Source of the DNA: Sulfurivermis sp040755915
Lineage (GTDB): Bacteria > Pseudomonadota > Gammaproteobacteria > Thiohalomonadales > Thiohalomonadaceae
Length of the DNA: 64,000 bases
Assembly: GCA_040755915.1 (NCBI GenBank)
Contig: JBFLWM010000015.1
Span: 123,393-187,392 of the forward strand
Reading direction: 5' to 3'
Position numbers and translations under genes: made by a program. Under the pieces are notes generated by a model that saw only the letters and a list, made by a program, of their open reading frames with translations, searched no databases and was not told the DNA's origin. Each line of letters begins with the position of its first letter. The first letter of the stretch is position 1. Positions 29,594-36,984 of the stretch are shown here, piece by piece.

Positions 29594-29688
29594 CCTGTCC
29601 TCCGAGCACAAAACAAAGGGGCATAAGAATACCAGATCGGGGCCGGCCGCGAAGCCCTGTACAACTGCGCCGCCAAGTCATTGAAAAC

Positions 29689-29724
29689 AAAAAGCCCCGG
29701 TCCGCTGCGCGGTACCGGGGCTTT
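29689..29724 (-). terminator. Terminator downstream of erpA
   Basis: AAAGCCCCGGT and ACCGGGGCTTT form an 11-bp stem with TTTTT on the minus strand, 17 bp past the erpA stop codon. Confidence 0.88.
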
Positions 29725-29740
29725 GGGGTGCGGGAGGCGA

Positions 29741-30082
29741 TCAGGTCGAGAAGGAGGAACCGCAGCCGCAGGTGGTGGTGGCATTCGGATTGCGGATCAC
29801 GAACTGGGCACCTTCCAGGCCTTCGGTGTAGTCGATCTCGGCGCCGACCAGATACTGGAAGCTCATCGGGTCGATAAGCAGGGTCACACCATCCTTCTCC
29901 ACCGTGGTATCACCATCATTGATCACTTCGTCGAAGGTGAAACCGTACTGGAAACCGGAACAGCCGCCGCCGGTCACGAAGACGCGCAGCTTGAGGTTGC
30001 TGTTGCCTTCTTCCTCGATCAGCGACTTCACCTTGCCAGCGGCGCTGGCGGTGAAAATCAGCGGGCTATCTACATCACTCAT
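29741..30082 (-). CDS. erpA: A-type iron–sulfur cluster carrier ErpA
   Basis: 113 residues from ATG (MSDVDSPLIFTASAAGKV) with GGAGA upstream. A-type carriers pass [2Fe-2S]/[4Fe-4S] clusters to apoproteins such as IspG/IspH. The three ligand cysteines are visible: one in GGGCSGFQYGF and two in the C-terminal CGCGSSF. Length and the VFVTGGGCSGFQYGF motif fit ErpA best. It is the downstream gene of argC–DUF6776–bactofilin–erpA, an arrangement seen in other gammaproteobacteria. Confidence 0.95.
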   Translation of the reverse strand: MSDVDSPLIFTASAAGKVKSLIEEEGNSNLKLRVFVTGGGCSGFQYGFTFDEVINDGDTTVEKDGVTLLIDPMSFQYLVGAEIDYTEGLEGAQFVIRNPNATTTCGCGSSFST

Positions 30083-30148
30083 GGTCTGTCTCCACAACAA
30101 ATCGGGCGGGTTCAAGTGAACCCATTATCATTATCCCTAGCTATTTAG

Positions 30149-30580
30149 TCAAGAATCGCCGGCAACCGGTTCCCGGGCCAGCAACGGCTGGGATGCCGGG
30201 GCTTCCACGCTGCCCTCGCCGCGATGGACCAGGTTGCCGTTCACCTCGGCACCGCGCGCCATCTCGATGATCTTGTAATAGACGTTGCCCTTGACCCGGG
30301 CCTGGGGCGCCAGTTCGATGTGGTTGGAGGCATAGACATCCCCCACCACACAGCCATTCAGCACCACGTTGGGGACGCGCACATCGCCCTCAATGAGGCC
30401 GCGCTCGGACACGCTCAGCACCGAACCGCTGTCCTGGTCGGCGATGACGTTGCCCTTCAGGGTACCGTCGACGTGCAGCCCGCCGCTGAAGACCACATCA
30501 CCGCGCAACTCGGTGTTCTGCCCGATCAGGGTATCGATCTTGGCGCTCTTGGTGGTCGTCGACTTCGATTTTCCAAACAT
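30149..30580 (-). CDS. Bactofilin
   Basis: 143 residues with one bactofilin domain (about 12–115), seen as repeating beta-helix turns: TLIGQNTELRGDVVFSGGL, DGTLKGNVIA, RGLIEGDVRV, GDVYASNHIEL, ARVKGNVYY. Bactofilins polymerise without nucleotide into membrane-bound filaments that scaffold cell-wall synthesis and shape factors. The ends are short and disordered. It lies 6 bp after the DUF6776-like gene, so the two may act together at the envelope. Confidence 0.93.
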   Translation of the reverse strand: MFGKSKSTTTKSAKIDTLIGQNTELRGDVVFSGGLHVDGTLKGNVIADQDSGSVLSVSERGLIEGDVRVPNVVLNGCVVGDVYASNHIELAPQARVKGNVYYKIIEMARGAEVNGNLVHRGEGSVEAPASQPLLAREPVAGDS

Positions 30581-30586
30581 ATTCCG

Positions 30587-31297
30587 TCATGCCTCCTCTA
30601 CCGGCCATTCGACGATCTTTTCGACCTTGTCGGCACCGCCGCTTGGGTCAAGTTTCACCACCACCCGCAGGGGAATGAACCCGGCCGGCAGCGTCAGATC
30701 GCCTTCGAAGTTTTGAAAATACTTGAAATTGAAGGTGAAGAACTTGGTCGCATCGGTCGTGACCTCGTGCTGCAACAGGGTCTTGTTCTGCCCCTCCTGC
30801 AAGCCCTCCACCTCGAAAGTCGCTCTGCCCCGGGCCAACCTATCACTTTTCAGTACCTGGGTTAACACCAGCTTGAAGCGAAAACTGTTCTCCACACCAT
30901 TGGCCGCGACGTCGAAAGACTCGACCCGCAGCCCCTGCTGGGCATCCTTGGGCGAGACGATGCCGCGGTAGAAGGCCAGCTCGCTCTTGTATTCCGCGAT
31001 CTCCGCCTGCAGTCCGCCCACCGTCGCCTCCAGCGCCTTGTAGGCCTGGCGATCGATCTGGATGCTGCGCTCCAGCACCGCCTTTTCCTCGCGCAGGGCA
31101 ACGATCTCCTGGTGCAGCTCGGCGTTCTGCCGGTTGAGCTCACCCTGCTCCTGCTGCGCGGTCAAGGTATCGAAGCCGGCGCGGTAACGGCCGTATTCGA
31201 ACAGCCCCCAACCGGACAGGACGGCCCCGATCACCAACCCGCCGATCACCAGCCGCATGCGCCAGGGGCGGTGCGGCGTCACCACCAGGCGACTCAT
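30587..31297 (-). CDS. DUF6776-like membrane coiled-coil protein
   Basis: 236 residues. A membrane helix at about 14–36 is followed by a coiled coil (about 45–105, with QNAELHQEIVALREEKAVLE) and a beta-rich C-terminal domain (KLVLTQVLKSDRLARGRATF; FFTFNFKYFQNFEGDLTLP). The function is unknown. Homologues sit next to bactofilin and argC in related bacteria, which suggests an envelope role. Its start overlaps the argC stop (ATGA). Confidence 0.82.
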   Translation of the reverse strand: MSRLVVTPHRPWRMRLVIGGLVIGAVLSGWGLFEYGRYRAGFDTLTAQQEQGELNRQNAELHQEIVALREEKAVLERSIQIDRQAYKALEATVGGLQAEIAEYKSELAFYRGIVSPKDAQQGLRVESFDVAANGVENSFRFKLVLTQVLKSDRLARGRATFEVEGLQEGQNKTLLQHEVTTDATKFFTFNFKYFQNFEGDLTLPAGFIPLRVVVKLDPSGGADKVEKIVEWPVEEA

Positions 31298-32325
31298 GGC
31301 AGGACGGCGATCTGATCGATGCCGGCGGTTTCCGCACAGCCAAACATGATGTTCATGTTCTGCACCGCCTGGCCGGAGGCCCCCTTAACCAGGTTGTCGA
31401 TGACCGACAGCACCACCACGGTGTCGCCGCCCTGCGGCCGGTGCACGGCGATGCGGCACATGTTGCTGCCGCGCACGGTACGGGTCTCGGGGAAGGAACC
31501 GGCGGGCATGACGTCGACGAACGGTTCGCTGGCGAAACGCTGCTCGAACAGGGCCTGCAGATCGGTATCCGGCTTCTCCAGCCGCGCGTAGAGGGTGGCG
31601 TGGATGCCGCGCACCATGGGCAGCAGATGCGGCACGAAGGTCAGGCCCACCGGCTGGCTGGCGACGTGATTGAGGTTCTGGCTGATCTCGGGCAGATGAC
31701 GGTGGCCCTTGACGCCATAGGCCTTGAAGTTGCCCTCCACCTCGGAATACAGGATGCCCACCTCGGCCTTGCGCCCGGCGCCGCTGACGCCGGACTTGGC
31801 GTCCGCCACCAGGCCGCTGGGCGACACCACGCCGTTCTGCAGCAGCGGCAGAAAACCTAGGGTCACGGCCGTCACATAACAGCCGGGATTGGCCAGCAGC
31901 CGTGCGCCCTTGATGGCCGCGCGGTTCATCTCCGGCAGGCCGTACACCGCCTGCGCCACCAGATCCGGGCAGGCATGGGTCATGCCGTACCACTTCTCCC
32001 ACAGGGCGATGTCCGGGATACGGAAGTCGGCCGCCAGGTCGATGACGCGCACACCGGCATCCAGCAGCTCGCGCGCCATGTGCATGGCGGTGCCATTGGG
32101 CGTGGCGAAGAACACCACGTCGCACTGCTTCAGGGCCGCCATGTCGGGGGCGGTGAAGCGCAGGTCGACGCGGCCGCGCAGGTTCGGGAACATGTCGGCC
32201 ACGGCGGTGCCGTCGTCGGAGCGGGAGGTGATGACCTTCAGCTCCACCTCGGGATGACTGGCCAGCAGCCGCAACAATTCGACGCCGGTATAGCCGGTAC
32301 CGCCAACAATGCCCGCCTTGATCAT
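31294..32325 (-). CDS. argC: N-acetyl-gamma-glutamyl-phosphate reductase
   Basis: 343 residues from ATG (MIKAGIVGGTGYTGVELL) after AGGA. It carries out NADPH-dependent reduction of N-acetylglutamyl phosphate in arginine synthesis. The Rossmann motif GGTGYTG and the active-site cysteine in LLANPGCYVTAVTLG are present, as is GVSGAGR. It is first in a four-gene minus-strand run (argC, DUF6776-like, bactofilin, erpA). Confidence 0.97.
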   Translation of the reverse strand: MIKAGIVGGTGYTGVELLRLLASHPEVELKVITSRSDDGTAVADMFPNLRGRVDLRFTAPDMAALKQCDVVFFATPNGTAMHMARELLDAGVRVIDLAADFRIPDIALWEKWYGMTHACPDLVAQAVYGLPEMNRAAIKGARLLANPGCYVTAVTLGFLPLLQNGVVSPSGLVADAKSGVSGAGRKAEVGILYSEVEGNFKAYGVKGHRHLPEISQNLNHVASQPVGLTFVPHLLPMVRGIHATLYARLEKPDTDLQALFEQRFASEPFVDVMPAGSFPETRTVRGSNMCRIAVHRPQGGDTVVVLSVIDNLVKGASGQAVQNMNIMFGCAETAGIDQIAVLP

Positions 32326-32440
32326 GACTGGTCCTGTGCGCAGAGAGTTAAAGGTGGGCATGATAAGCCCGGGAGCCCCAAAGAAAAAGTGGCCCCGCGC
32401 ACCAAACGGAGAACCCGCCGCGGGGCCGCCCGCCACCCTG

Positions 32441-32449
32441 TGCTATAGT
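32441..32449 (+). promoter_or_regulatory. Extended −10 promoter of the TlpA–hemJ pair
   Basis: TGCTATAGT, an extended −10 (TGn plus TATAGT), lies about 80 bp upstream of the TlpA-like start. No clear −35 is seen, which is usual for this promoter type. Confidence 0.5.
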
Positions 32450-32529
32450 CGCGGCGCCCCGGTGCGGGAACAGAGCGCACCCGATGCAGTCGAACCGACC
32501 GATCCCCTGTCACAACTGCCGATGCCGTC

Positions 32530-33027
32530 ATGAAGAGCAAAGACCTGATCATCGCCGCCTTCGCCGTGGTCCTGCTGGGCCTGCTGGGCTACCTCTGGTT
32601 CAGTCCCTCCGGCCTCAAGCCGGCACCCGCCATCGCCGTCACCACCCTCGACGGCAGCCGAGTGAAGCTCGATCAGTACCGCGGCAAGCCGCTGCTGGTC
32701 ACCTTCTGGGCCACCACCTGCCCCGGCTGTGTCGCCGAGATCCCGCATTTCAGCGAGCTGTATCGCGAGCTCGGTCCCAAGGGCTTCAACATCGTCGCCA
32801 TCGCCATGGCCTATGACCCGCCGGAGCAGGTGCGCTTCATGGCCAAACAACGCGCCATACCCTATACCGTGGCCCTGGACAGTGACGGCGCCGCGGCCCG
32901 TGCCTTCGGCGACGTGAAGCTCACACCCACCACCTTCCTCATCGACCCCGAGGGCCGCATCGTGCAGCAGAAGCTGGGCGAGGTGGATACGGCGCAACTG
33001 CGCCAGAAGATCGTGGGGATGCTCTGA
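32530..33027 (+). CDS. TlpA/ResA-like membrane-anchored thioredoxin
   Basis: 165 residues. An N-terminal signal anchor (about 5–25) is followed by a thioredoxin fold with active site TTCPGC in VTFWATTCPGCVAEIP and the cis-proline loop TPTTFLIDPEG. The redox site faces the periplasm. Relatives reduce disulfides in apocytochrome c or other secreted proteins. Its stop overlaps the hemJ start (TGATG), so it may serve the nearby heme proteins; that link is an inference. Confidence 0.9.
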   Translation: MKSKDLIIAAFAVVLLGLLGYLWFSPSGLKPAPAIAVTTLDGSRVKLDQYRGKPLLVTFWATTCPGCVAEIPHFSELYRELGPKGFNIVAIAMAYDPPEQVRFMAKQRAIPYTVALDSDGAAARAFGDVKLTPTTFLIDPEGRIVQQKLGEVDTAQLRQKIVGML

Positions 33028-33452
33028 TGCTGTGGGTGAAGGCCTTGCACATCATCGCCGTGGTGACCTGGTTCGCCGCGCTGTTCTACCTGCCGCGCCT
33101 GTTCGTCTACCACGCCATGGCCACCGATCAGGCAGGCAGCGAGCGCTTCAAGGTGATGGAGCGCAAGCTCTATCGCGGCATCATGACCCCCAGCGCGGTG
33201 GTGGTGCTGCTGCTCGGTAGCTGGATGCTGTGGGACTACGCCTGGGTGGCCTACAAGCAGATGGGCTGGCTGCACGTGAAGCTCACCCTGGTGGCGATCC
33301 TCTACGGCTATCACTGGTACTGCGGCCGCCTGCTCAGGGACTTCGCTGCCGACCGCAACACCCGCAGTCACGTGTTCTACCGCTGGTTCAACGAATTTCC
33401 GGTGCTGATCCTCATCGCCGTGGTGCTGCTGGCGGTGGTCAAGCCGTTCTAA
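33027..33452 (+). CDS. hemJ: Protoporphyrinogen oxidase HemJ
   Basis: 141 residues with four hydrophobic helices. It matches the HemJ (formerly UPF0093) family: start MLWVKALHIIAVVTWFAALF with the heme-ligand His, LPRLFVYH, and GWLHVKLTLVAILYGYH. HemJ oxidises protoporphyrinogen IX to protoporphyrin IX in bacteria lacking HemG/HemY. It is translationally coupled to the TlpA-like gene. Confidence 0.93.
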   Translation: MLWVKALHIIAVVTWFAALFYLPRLFVYHAMATDQAGSERFKVMERKLYRGIMTPSAVVVLLLGSWMLWDYAWVAYKQMGWLHVKLTLVAILYGYHWYCGRLLRDFAADRNTRSHVFYRWFNEFPVLILIAVVLLAVVKPF

Positions 33453-33463
33453 AACCCCTGCTC

Positions 33464-33494
33464 AAAAAATCAGGCCCGGTATTACCGGGCCTGA
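33464..33494 (-). terminator. Terminator downstream of the cytochrome c peroxidase gene
   Basis: TCAGGCCCGGT and ACCGGGCCTGA (11-bp stem, 3-nt loop) with TTTTTT on the minus strand. The stem may also stop hemJ transcripts, but the plus-strand side lacks a T run. Confidence 0.85.
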
Positions 33495-33518
33495 CTGCTG
33501 CTTCCTAACGATTACAAC

Positions 33519-34520
33519 CTATTCATCGAACGGCTTCGGTGCCGGGGTCTTGTCGGTGGACGGCGGCAGGATCGGCATCAGGAAGCTGGGCTGATCGCCG
33601 GTCAGCGTCTTGAGGAAGGCGACGATCTGTTCGTTTTCCTGCTTGGTGAACTTCTTGCCCAGCTGCAGACGGCCCATCACATCGACGGCCTCGGTCAGGG
33701 TTTCCGCCTCGCCGTCATGGAAATACGGATAGGTCATTTCCACGTTGCGCAGGGTCGGCACCTTGAACTTGAAGCGGTCCGCATCCTTGCCGGTCACGGC
33801 GCTCAGTCCCTCGGCCGGGCTCTTCGCCTTGTACGGCTCGACCAGCCCCATCTTCTGGAACGAATTGCCGCCCACGGCCGGGCCGTTGTGGCAGGCCACG
33901 CAACCACTGTCCTTGAACAGCTTGTAGCCGGCCAGTTCCTTGGCGGTCAGCGCGTCCTTGTTGCCCAGCAGCCACTGGTCGAAACGGGAATTGGGGGTCA
34001 CTAGGGTCTTCTCGAATTCGGCGATGGCGGTGGTCACCATGTCGATGTCGATCTTGTCCTTGCCGAACACCTGCCTGAACTCCACGACATACTGCGGAAT
34101 GGACTCCAGCACATCGATGGCCAGGGTATGGGTGAAGGCCATCTCGCCCGGATTGGCGATGGGACCGCCGGCCTGGGCCTTGAGGTCGGCCGCGCGGCCG
34201 TCCCAGAACTGGGCCAGATTCATGCTGGAGTTGAGCACGGTCGGCGCGTTGATCGGGCCACGCTGCCAGTTGTGGCCGATGGACGTCTTCAGGTTGTCGG
34301 TGCCGCCCATGCTCAGGTTGTGGCAAGAGTTGCAGGAAATGAAACCCGACTTGGACAGGCGCGGGTCGAAATACAGCTTCTTGCCCAGCTCCACCTGAGC
34401 CAGGTTGACCTGCTGCACCGGGCGGATCGGGTCGATAGGCTCAGCCGCGGCCTGGGCAGCAACGCTGCCGGTGGCCAAAACGGCCGTGAAAATCGCCAAA
34501 GAAACCAGCTTCCTTTTCAT
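33519..34520 (-). CDS. Diheme cytochrome c peroxidase
   Basis: 333 residues with a signal peptide (cleavage after about AQAAA, residue 26). Two c-heme sites are seen: CNSCH (63–67) and CVACH (207–211). It is the CcpA/MauG-type bacterial peroxidase, which reduces hydrogen peroxide in the periplasm with electrons from small cytochromes. The GGTDNLKTSIGHNWQRG and FKVPTLRNVEMTYPYFHDG motifs are conserved in the family. It has its own promoter and terminator and follows the iron cluster in the same direction. Peroxidase next to ferrous iron uptake would limit Fenton chemistry (inference). Confidence 0.93.
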   Translation of the reverse strand: MKRKLVSLAIFTAVLATGSVAAQAAAEPIDPIRPVQQVNLAQVELGKKLYFDPRLSKSGFISCNSCHNLSMGGTDNLKTSIGHNWQRGPINAPTVLNSSMNLAQFWDGRAADLKAQAGGPIANPGEMAFTHTLAIDVLESIPQYVVEFRQVFGKDKIDIDMVTTAIAEFEKTLVTPNSRFDQWLLGNKDALTAKELAGYKLFKDSGCVACHNGPAVGGNSFQKMGLVEPYKAKSPAEGLSAVTGKDADRFKFKVPTLRNVEMTYPYFHDGEAETLTEAVDVMGRLQLGKKFTKQENEQIVAFLKTLTGDQPSFLMPILPPSTDKTPAPKPFDE

Positions 34521-34549
34521 GGTTATACCCCTTTAGGTTGTGAGGAGAC

Positions 34550-34583
34550 ATTAAACTCGATCTAAGTCGTTAGACTAAGTCTA
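34550..34583 (-). promoter_or_regulatory. Candidate promoter and operator of the peroxidase gene
   Basis: TTAGTC (34573–34578) and TTTAAT (34550–34555), 17 bp apart on the minus strand, about 30 bp ahead of the start codon. The −35 lies inside the 13-bp palindrome TAGACTTAGTCTA (34571–34583), flanked by further GACTTAG/TAGAC words. This looks like an operator. It does not match FNR, OxyR or Fur consensus by eye. Confidence 0.42.
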
Positions 34584-34705
34584 TGTCTAAGGGGCTGGGG
34601 AAAGAAACCCTTCTGTGGCAACGGATATTGATGCAGATCAACAAGGCGTCAGATTTTCCCGCGGGGAAGCGGGGACTGCGGGGCGGATCGGCGAGCCGGC
34701 AGGCC

Positions 34706-34942
34706 TCAGGCCTGTTTTTTAACCAGCACGCAGGCGGCCAGTACCTTCTCCAGCGCCAGTTCGGTGTGTTCTATCTGCAGCACGGTGACCGGTTTCTGTG
34801 CCAACACGCGGATGTGCTGGCCGGGGATCAGGCCGTAGGCGAGCAGGCGCTCGCGCAGCTCGTGACTGGTGTCGGGCGTGAAGCCCTCGATGTGCACATG
34901 GCTGCGGGCGGGGACGTCGGTGAGGGTCTTGGGCTTGGACAT
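34706..34942 (-). CDS. feoA: Ferrous iron transport protein A
   Basis: 78 residues with an SH3-like FeoA fold (DVPARSHVHIEGFTPDTSHELRERLLAYGLIPG). It is a small cytosolic partner that modulates FeoB. Two ATGs are adjacent; the first overlaps the feoB stop (TAATG) and the second is chosen here, so the protein may be one residue longer. The order feoB–feoA is the reverse of the usual feoA–feoB, and no feoC follows. A short palindrome at its 3' end precedes a T run on the opposite strand only. Confidence 0.93.
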   Translation of the reverse strand: MSKPKTLTDVPARSHVHIEGFTPDTSHELRERLLAYGLIPGQHIRVLAQKPVTVLQIEHTELALEKVLAACVLVKKQA

Positions 34943-34944
34943 CA

Positions 34945-36885
34945 TTATCCTCCCCAGCCGGCGAGGCTGAGGGCGCGGTGCAGCAGGCCGCCGATGAAGA
35001 AGGCCAGCGGCATGATCAGGGCCAGCATCAGGGCGGCACGGCGCAGGCCGTGCTCCTTGACGATCATCAGCAGGCTGGCAAAACAGGGCACGAACAGGGT
35101 CAGGGTGACGATGCCCACCACCATCTGCTGTGCCGTCAGCGCCGCCCCCATGGCGAACAGGCCGGTGGCGCCGAAGTCGCGGCGCAGGAAGCCCATCAGG
35201 AAGGCGGCGGTCGCCTCCCTGGGCAGGCCCAGCCAGCCGGTGACCACGGGCTCGGCGGCCTGCATCAGCCAGGGCAGCACACCCAGCCGATCCAGCACGA
35301 ACAGGGCGAAGGCGCCGATGAGGAACAGCGGGATCACCTCCTCCAGGTACCACTTGAGGCGTGCCCAGGTCTTGGTCAGCACATTGCCCGGCACCGGCAG
35401 GCGCAGCGGCGGCAGCTCGGTCATCAGCGGGATGCGCTTGCCCGGCATCATGCGGTTGGCCAGCCAGCCCACGGTAACCAGCACCAGCAGCACCATGCAG
35501 AACCAGATCAGGGTGGCACCGAAGGAGATGCCGGCGAGGATGCCCATCACCACGCCGAGCTGGGCGGAACAGGGGATGGCCAGGGCCAGCAGGAAGGTGA
35601 CGATCAGGCGTTCGCGCGGCGTCTGCAGGATACGGGTGGTGAGCGTCGCCATGGTGACGCAGCCGAGGCCGAGGATCATCGGCAGCACGGCGCGGCCGTT
35701 CAGACCGAGGGCCTTGAAGCTGCGGTTGGACAACACGGTGAGGCGCGAGAAATAACCGGAATCCTCCAGCACGCCGAAGGCGATGAAGAAGGTGGTGACG
35801 ATGGGCAGGATCAGGGCCAGGGCGTAGGTCATGCCCATGGTCCACAGGCCGTACTCGCCCACCAGCAGGTCATGCGCCCAGGGCCAGGGGACATGGCTCT
35901 CCACCAGCCCCTGGAACCAGGGATTGATGACGCCGCCGAACAAATCCTCCTCCAGCAGTCCCACCAGGGTCCCGGCGCCGAACTCCCCGACGAACCAGTA
36001 GATGCCGTACAGCACGCTGAGCAGCACCGGCCAGCCCCACACCGGGTGCACCGCCAGATAGCCGAGGCGCTGGGCCAGACCGGCACCGCCCTTATCCACG
36101 GCGCGGATCACGCGGCTGGCGACGCGGTCGGCGAAGGCCATGCGCGTCTGCTGCAACACCGCCGACAGCGGCTCGACGAAGGACTGCTGCACGGCATCGC
36201 GCTGGGCACGCAGCAGCTCGACCTGGTCGGCGCCGATGCGCCCGGCGAGCCAGTCCTCCAGCTCGCCGTCGCCGGCCAGGAACAGCAGGCCGAGGGCGCG
36301 CGGCGCCAGGGCATCCGCCGGCAGCAGGGGGGCCATCACATCCAGCGCCGCCTCGATCTCGGCCGGGTATTCCAGATGAAAACGCGGCACCGGCGCCTTT
36401 TTGATCTCTTCCTGCAGCTGGGCCACGCCCTTGCCGCGGGTCGCCACGGTGGCCACCACCGGCAGGCCGAGTTCGGTGGCGAGGGCCGCCGTGTCGATGT
36501 GGGCACCGCGGGCCTCCGCCTCGTCCACCATGTTCACCGCCAGCACCATGGGACGGCCCATCTCGGCAAACAGGGCGGTCAACTGCAGGCTGCGGCGCAG
36601 GTTCTTGGCATCGCCCACCTGCAGCAGGACCACGTCCTGTTCCGTGAGCAGGGCGCGGGTGGTGGCGTGCTCGTCGCCGGTGCGCGAGGGCAGCGAGATG
36701 ACGCCCGGGGTATCCAGCACCGGCATGTCGCCCAGCGCCCGTGCACTGCCGCGCGACACCTCGACGGTGGTGCCAGGATAGTTGGCCACGACCACGTAGC
36801 GCCCGGTGAGGGCGTGGAACAGCACGGACTTGCCCACATTGGGCTGGCCGACGAGCAACAGGCCGCCGGCGGCGGGAGTATTCAT
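34945..36885 (-). CDS. feoB: Ferrous iron transporter FeoB
   Basis: 646 residues. The N-terminal G-protein domain (1–170) has GQPNVGKS (G1), YPGTTVE (G2), LDTPGV (G3) and NMVD (G4). Two Gate-type membrane halves with about eight to ten helices follow (for example ILGLGCVTMATLTTRILQT). It moves Fe(II) across the inner membrane. It is shorter than E. coli FeoB (773), as in many other bacteria. ATG at 36885 is chosen; a GTG two codons upstream is possible. It lies 99 bp after the FtrD-like gene and may be the permease of that system. Confidence 0.95.
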   Translation of the reverse strand: MNTPAAGGLLLVGQPNVGKSVLFHALTGRYVVVANYPGTTVEVSRGSARALGDMPVLDTPGVISLPSRTGDEHATTRALLTEQDVVLLQVGDAKNLRRSLQLTALFAEMGRPMVLAVNMVDEAEARGAHIDTAALATELGLPVVATVATRGKGVAQLQEEIKKAPVPRFHLEYPAEIEAALDVMAPLLPADALAPRALGLLFLAGDGELEDWLAGRIGADQVELLRAQRDAVQQSFVEPLSAVLQQTRMAFADRVASRVIRAVDKGGAGLAQRLGYLAVHPVWGWPVLLSVLYGIYWFVGEFGAGTLVGLLEEDLFGGVINPWFQGLVESHVPWPWAHDLLVGEYGLWTMGMTYALALILPIVTTFFIAFGVLEDSGYFSRLTVLSNRSFKALGLNGRAVLPMILGLGCVTMATLTTRILQTPRERLIVTFLLALAIPCSAQLGVVMGILAGISFGATLIWFCMVLLVLVTVGWLANRMMPGKRIPLMTELPPLRLPVPGNVLTKTWARLKWYLEEVIPLFLIGAFALFVLDRLGVLPWLMQAAEPVVTGWLGLPREATAAFLMGFLRRDFGATGLFAMGAALTAQQMVVGIVTLTLFVPCFASLLMIVKEHGLRRAALMLALIMPLAFFIGGLLHRALSLAGWGG

Positions 36886-36984
36886 GGACACACTCGACAG
36901 AATCGCAAACAGATCTTCACAGGAAAGGCGAAGGTTTTACGGCAAACCGTCCCCTGCCGCAAGGGGAAAGCCTACCTACTCTCA

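Noticed and set aside
34690..34720. Palindrome CAGGCCTCAGGCCTG followed by T6 at the end of feoA
   Set aside because: The T run is on the plus strand, where no gene ends, so it cannot terminate feoA transcripts and is likely a chance feature of the coding end.
36886..36984. Possible separate Fur-regulated promoter for feoBA
   Set aside because: The 99-bp gap has no Fur-like 19-mer and no clear −35/−10 pair, so a separate promoter is not supported by sight.
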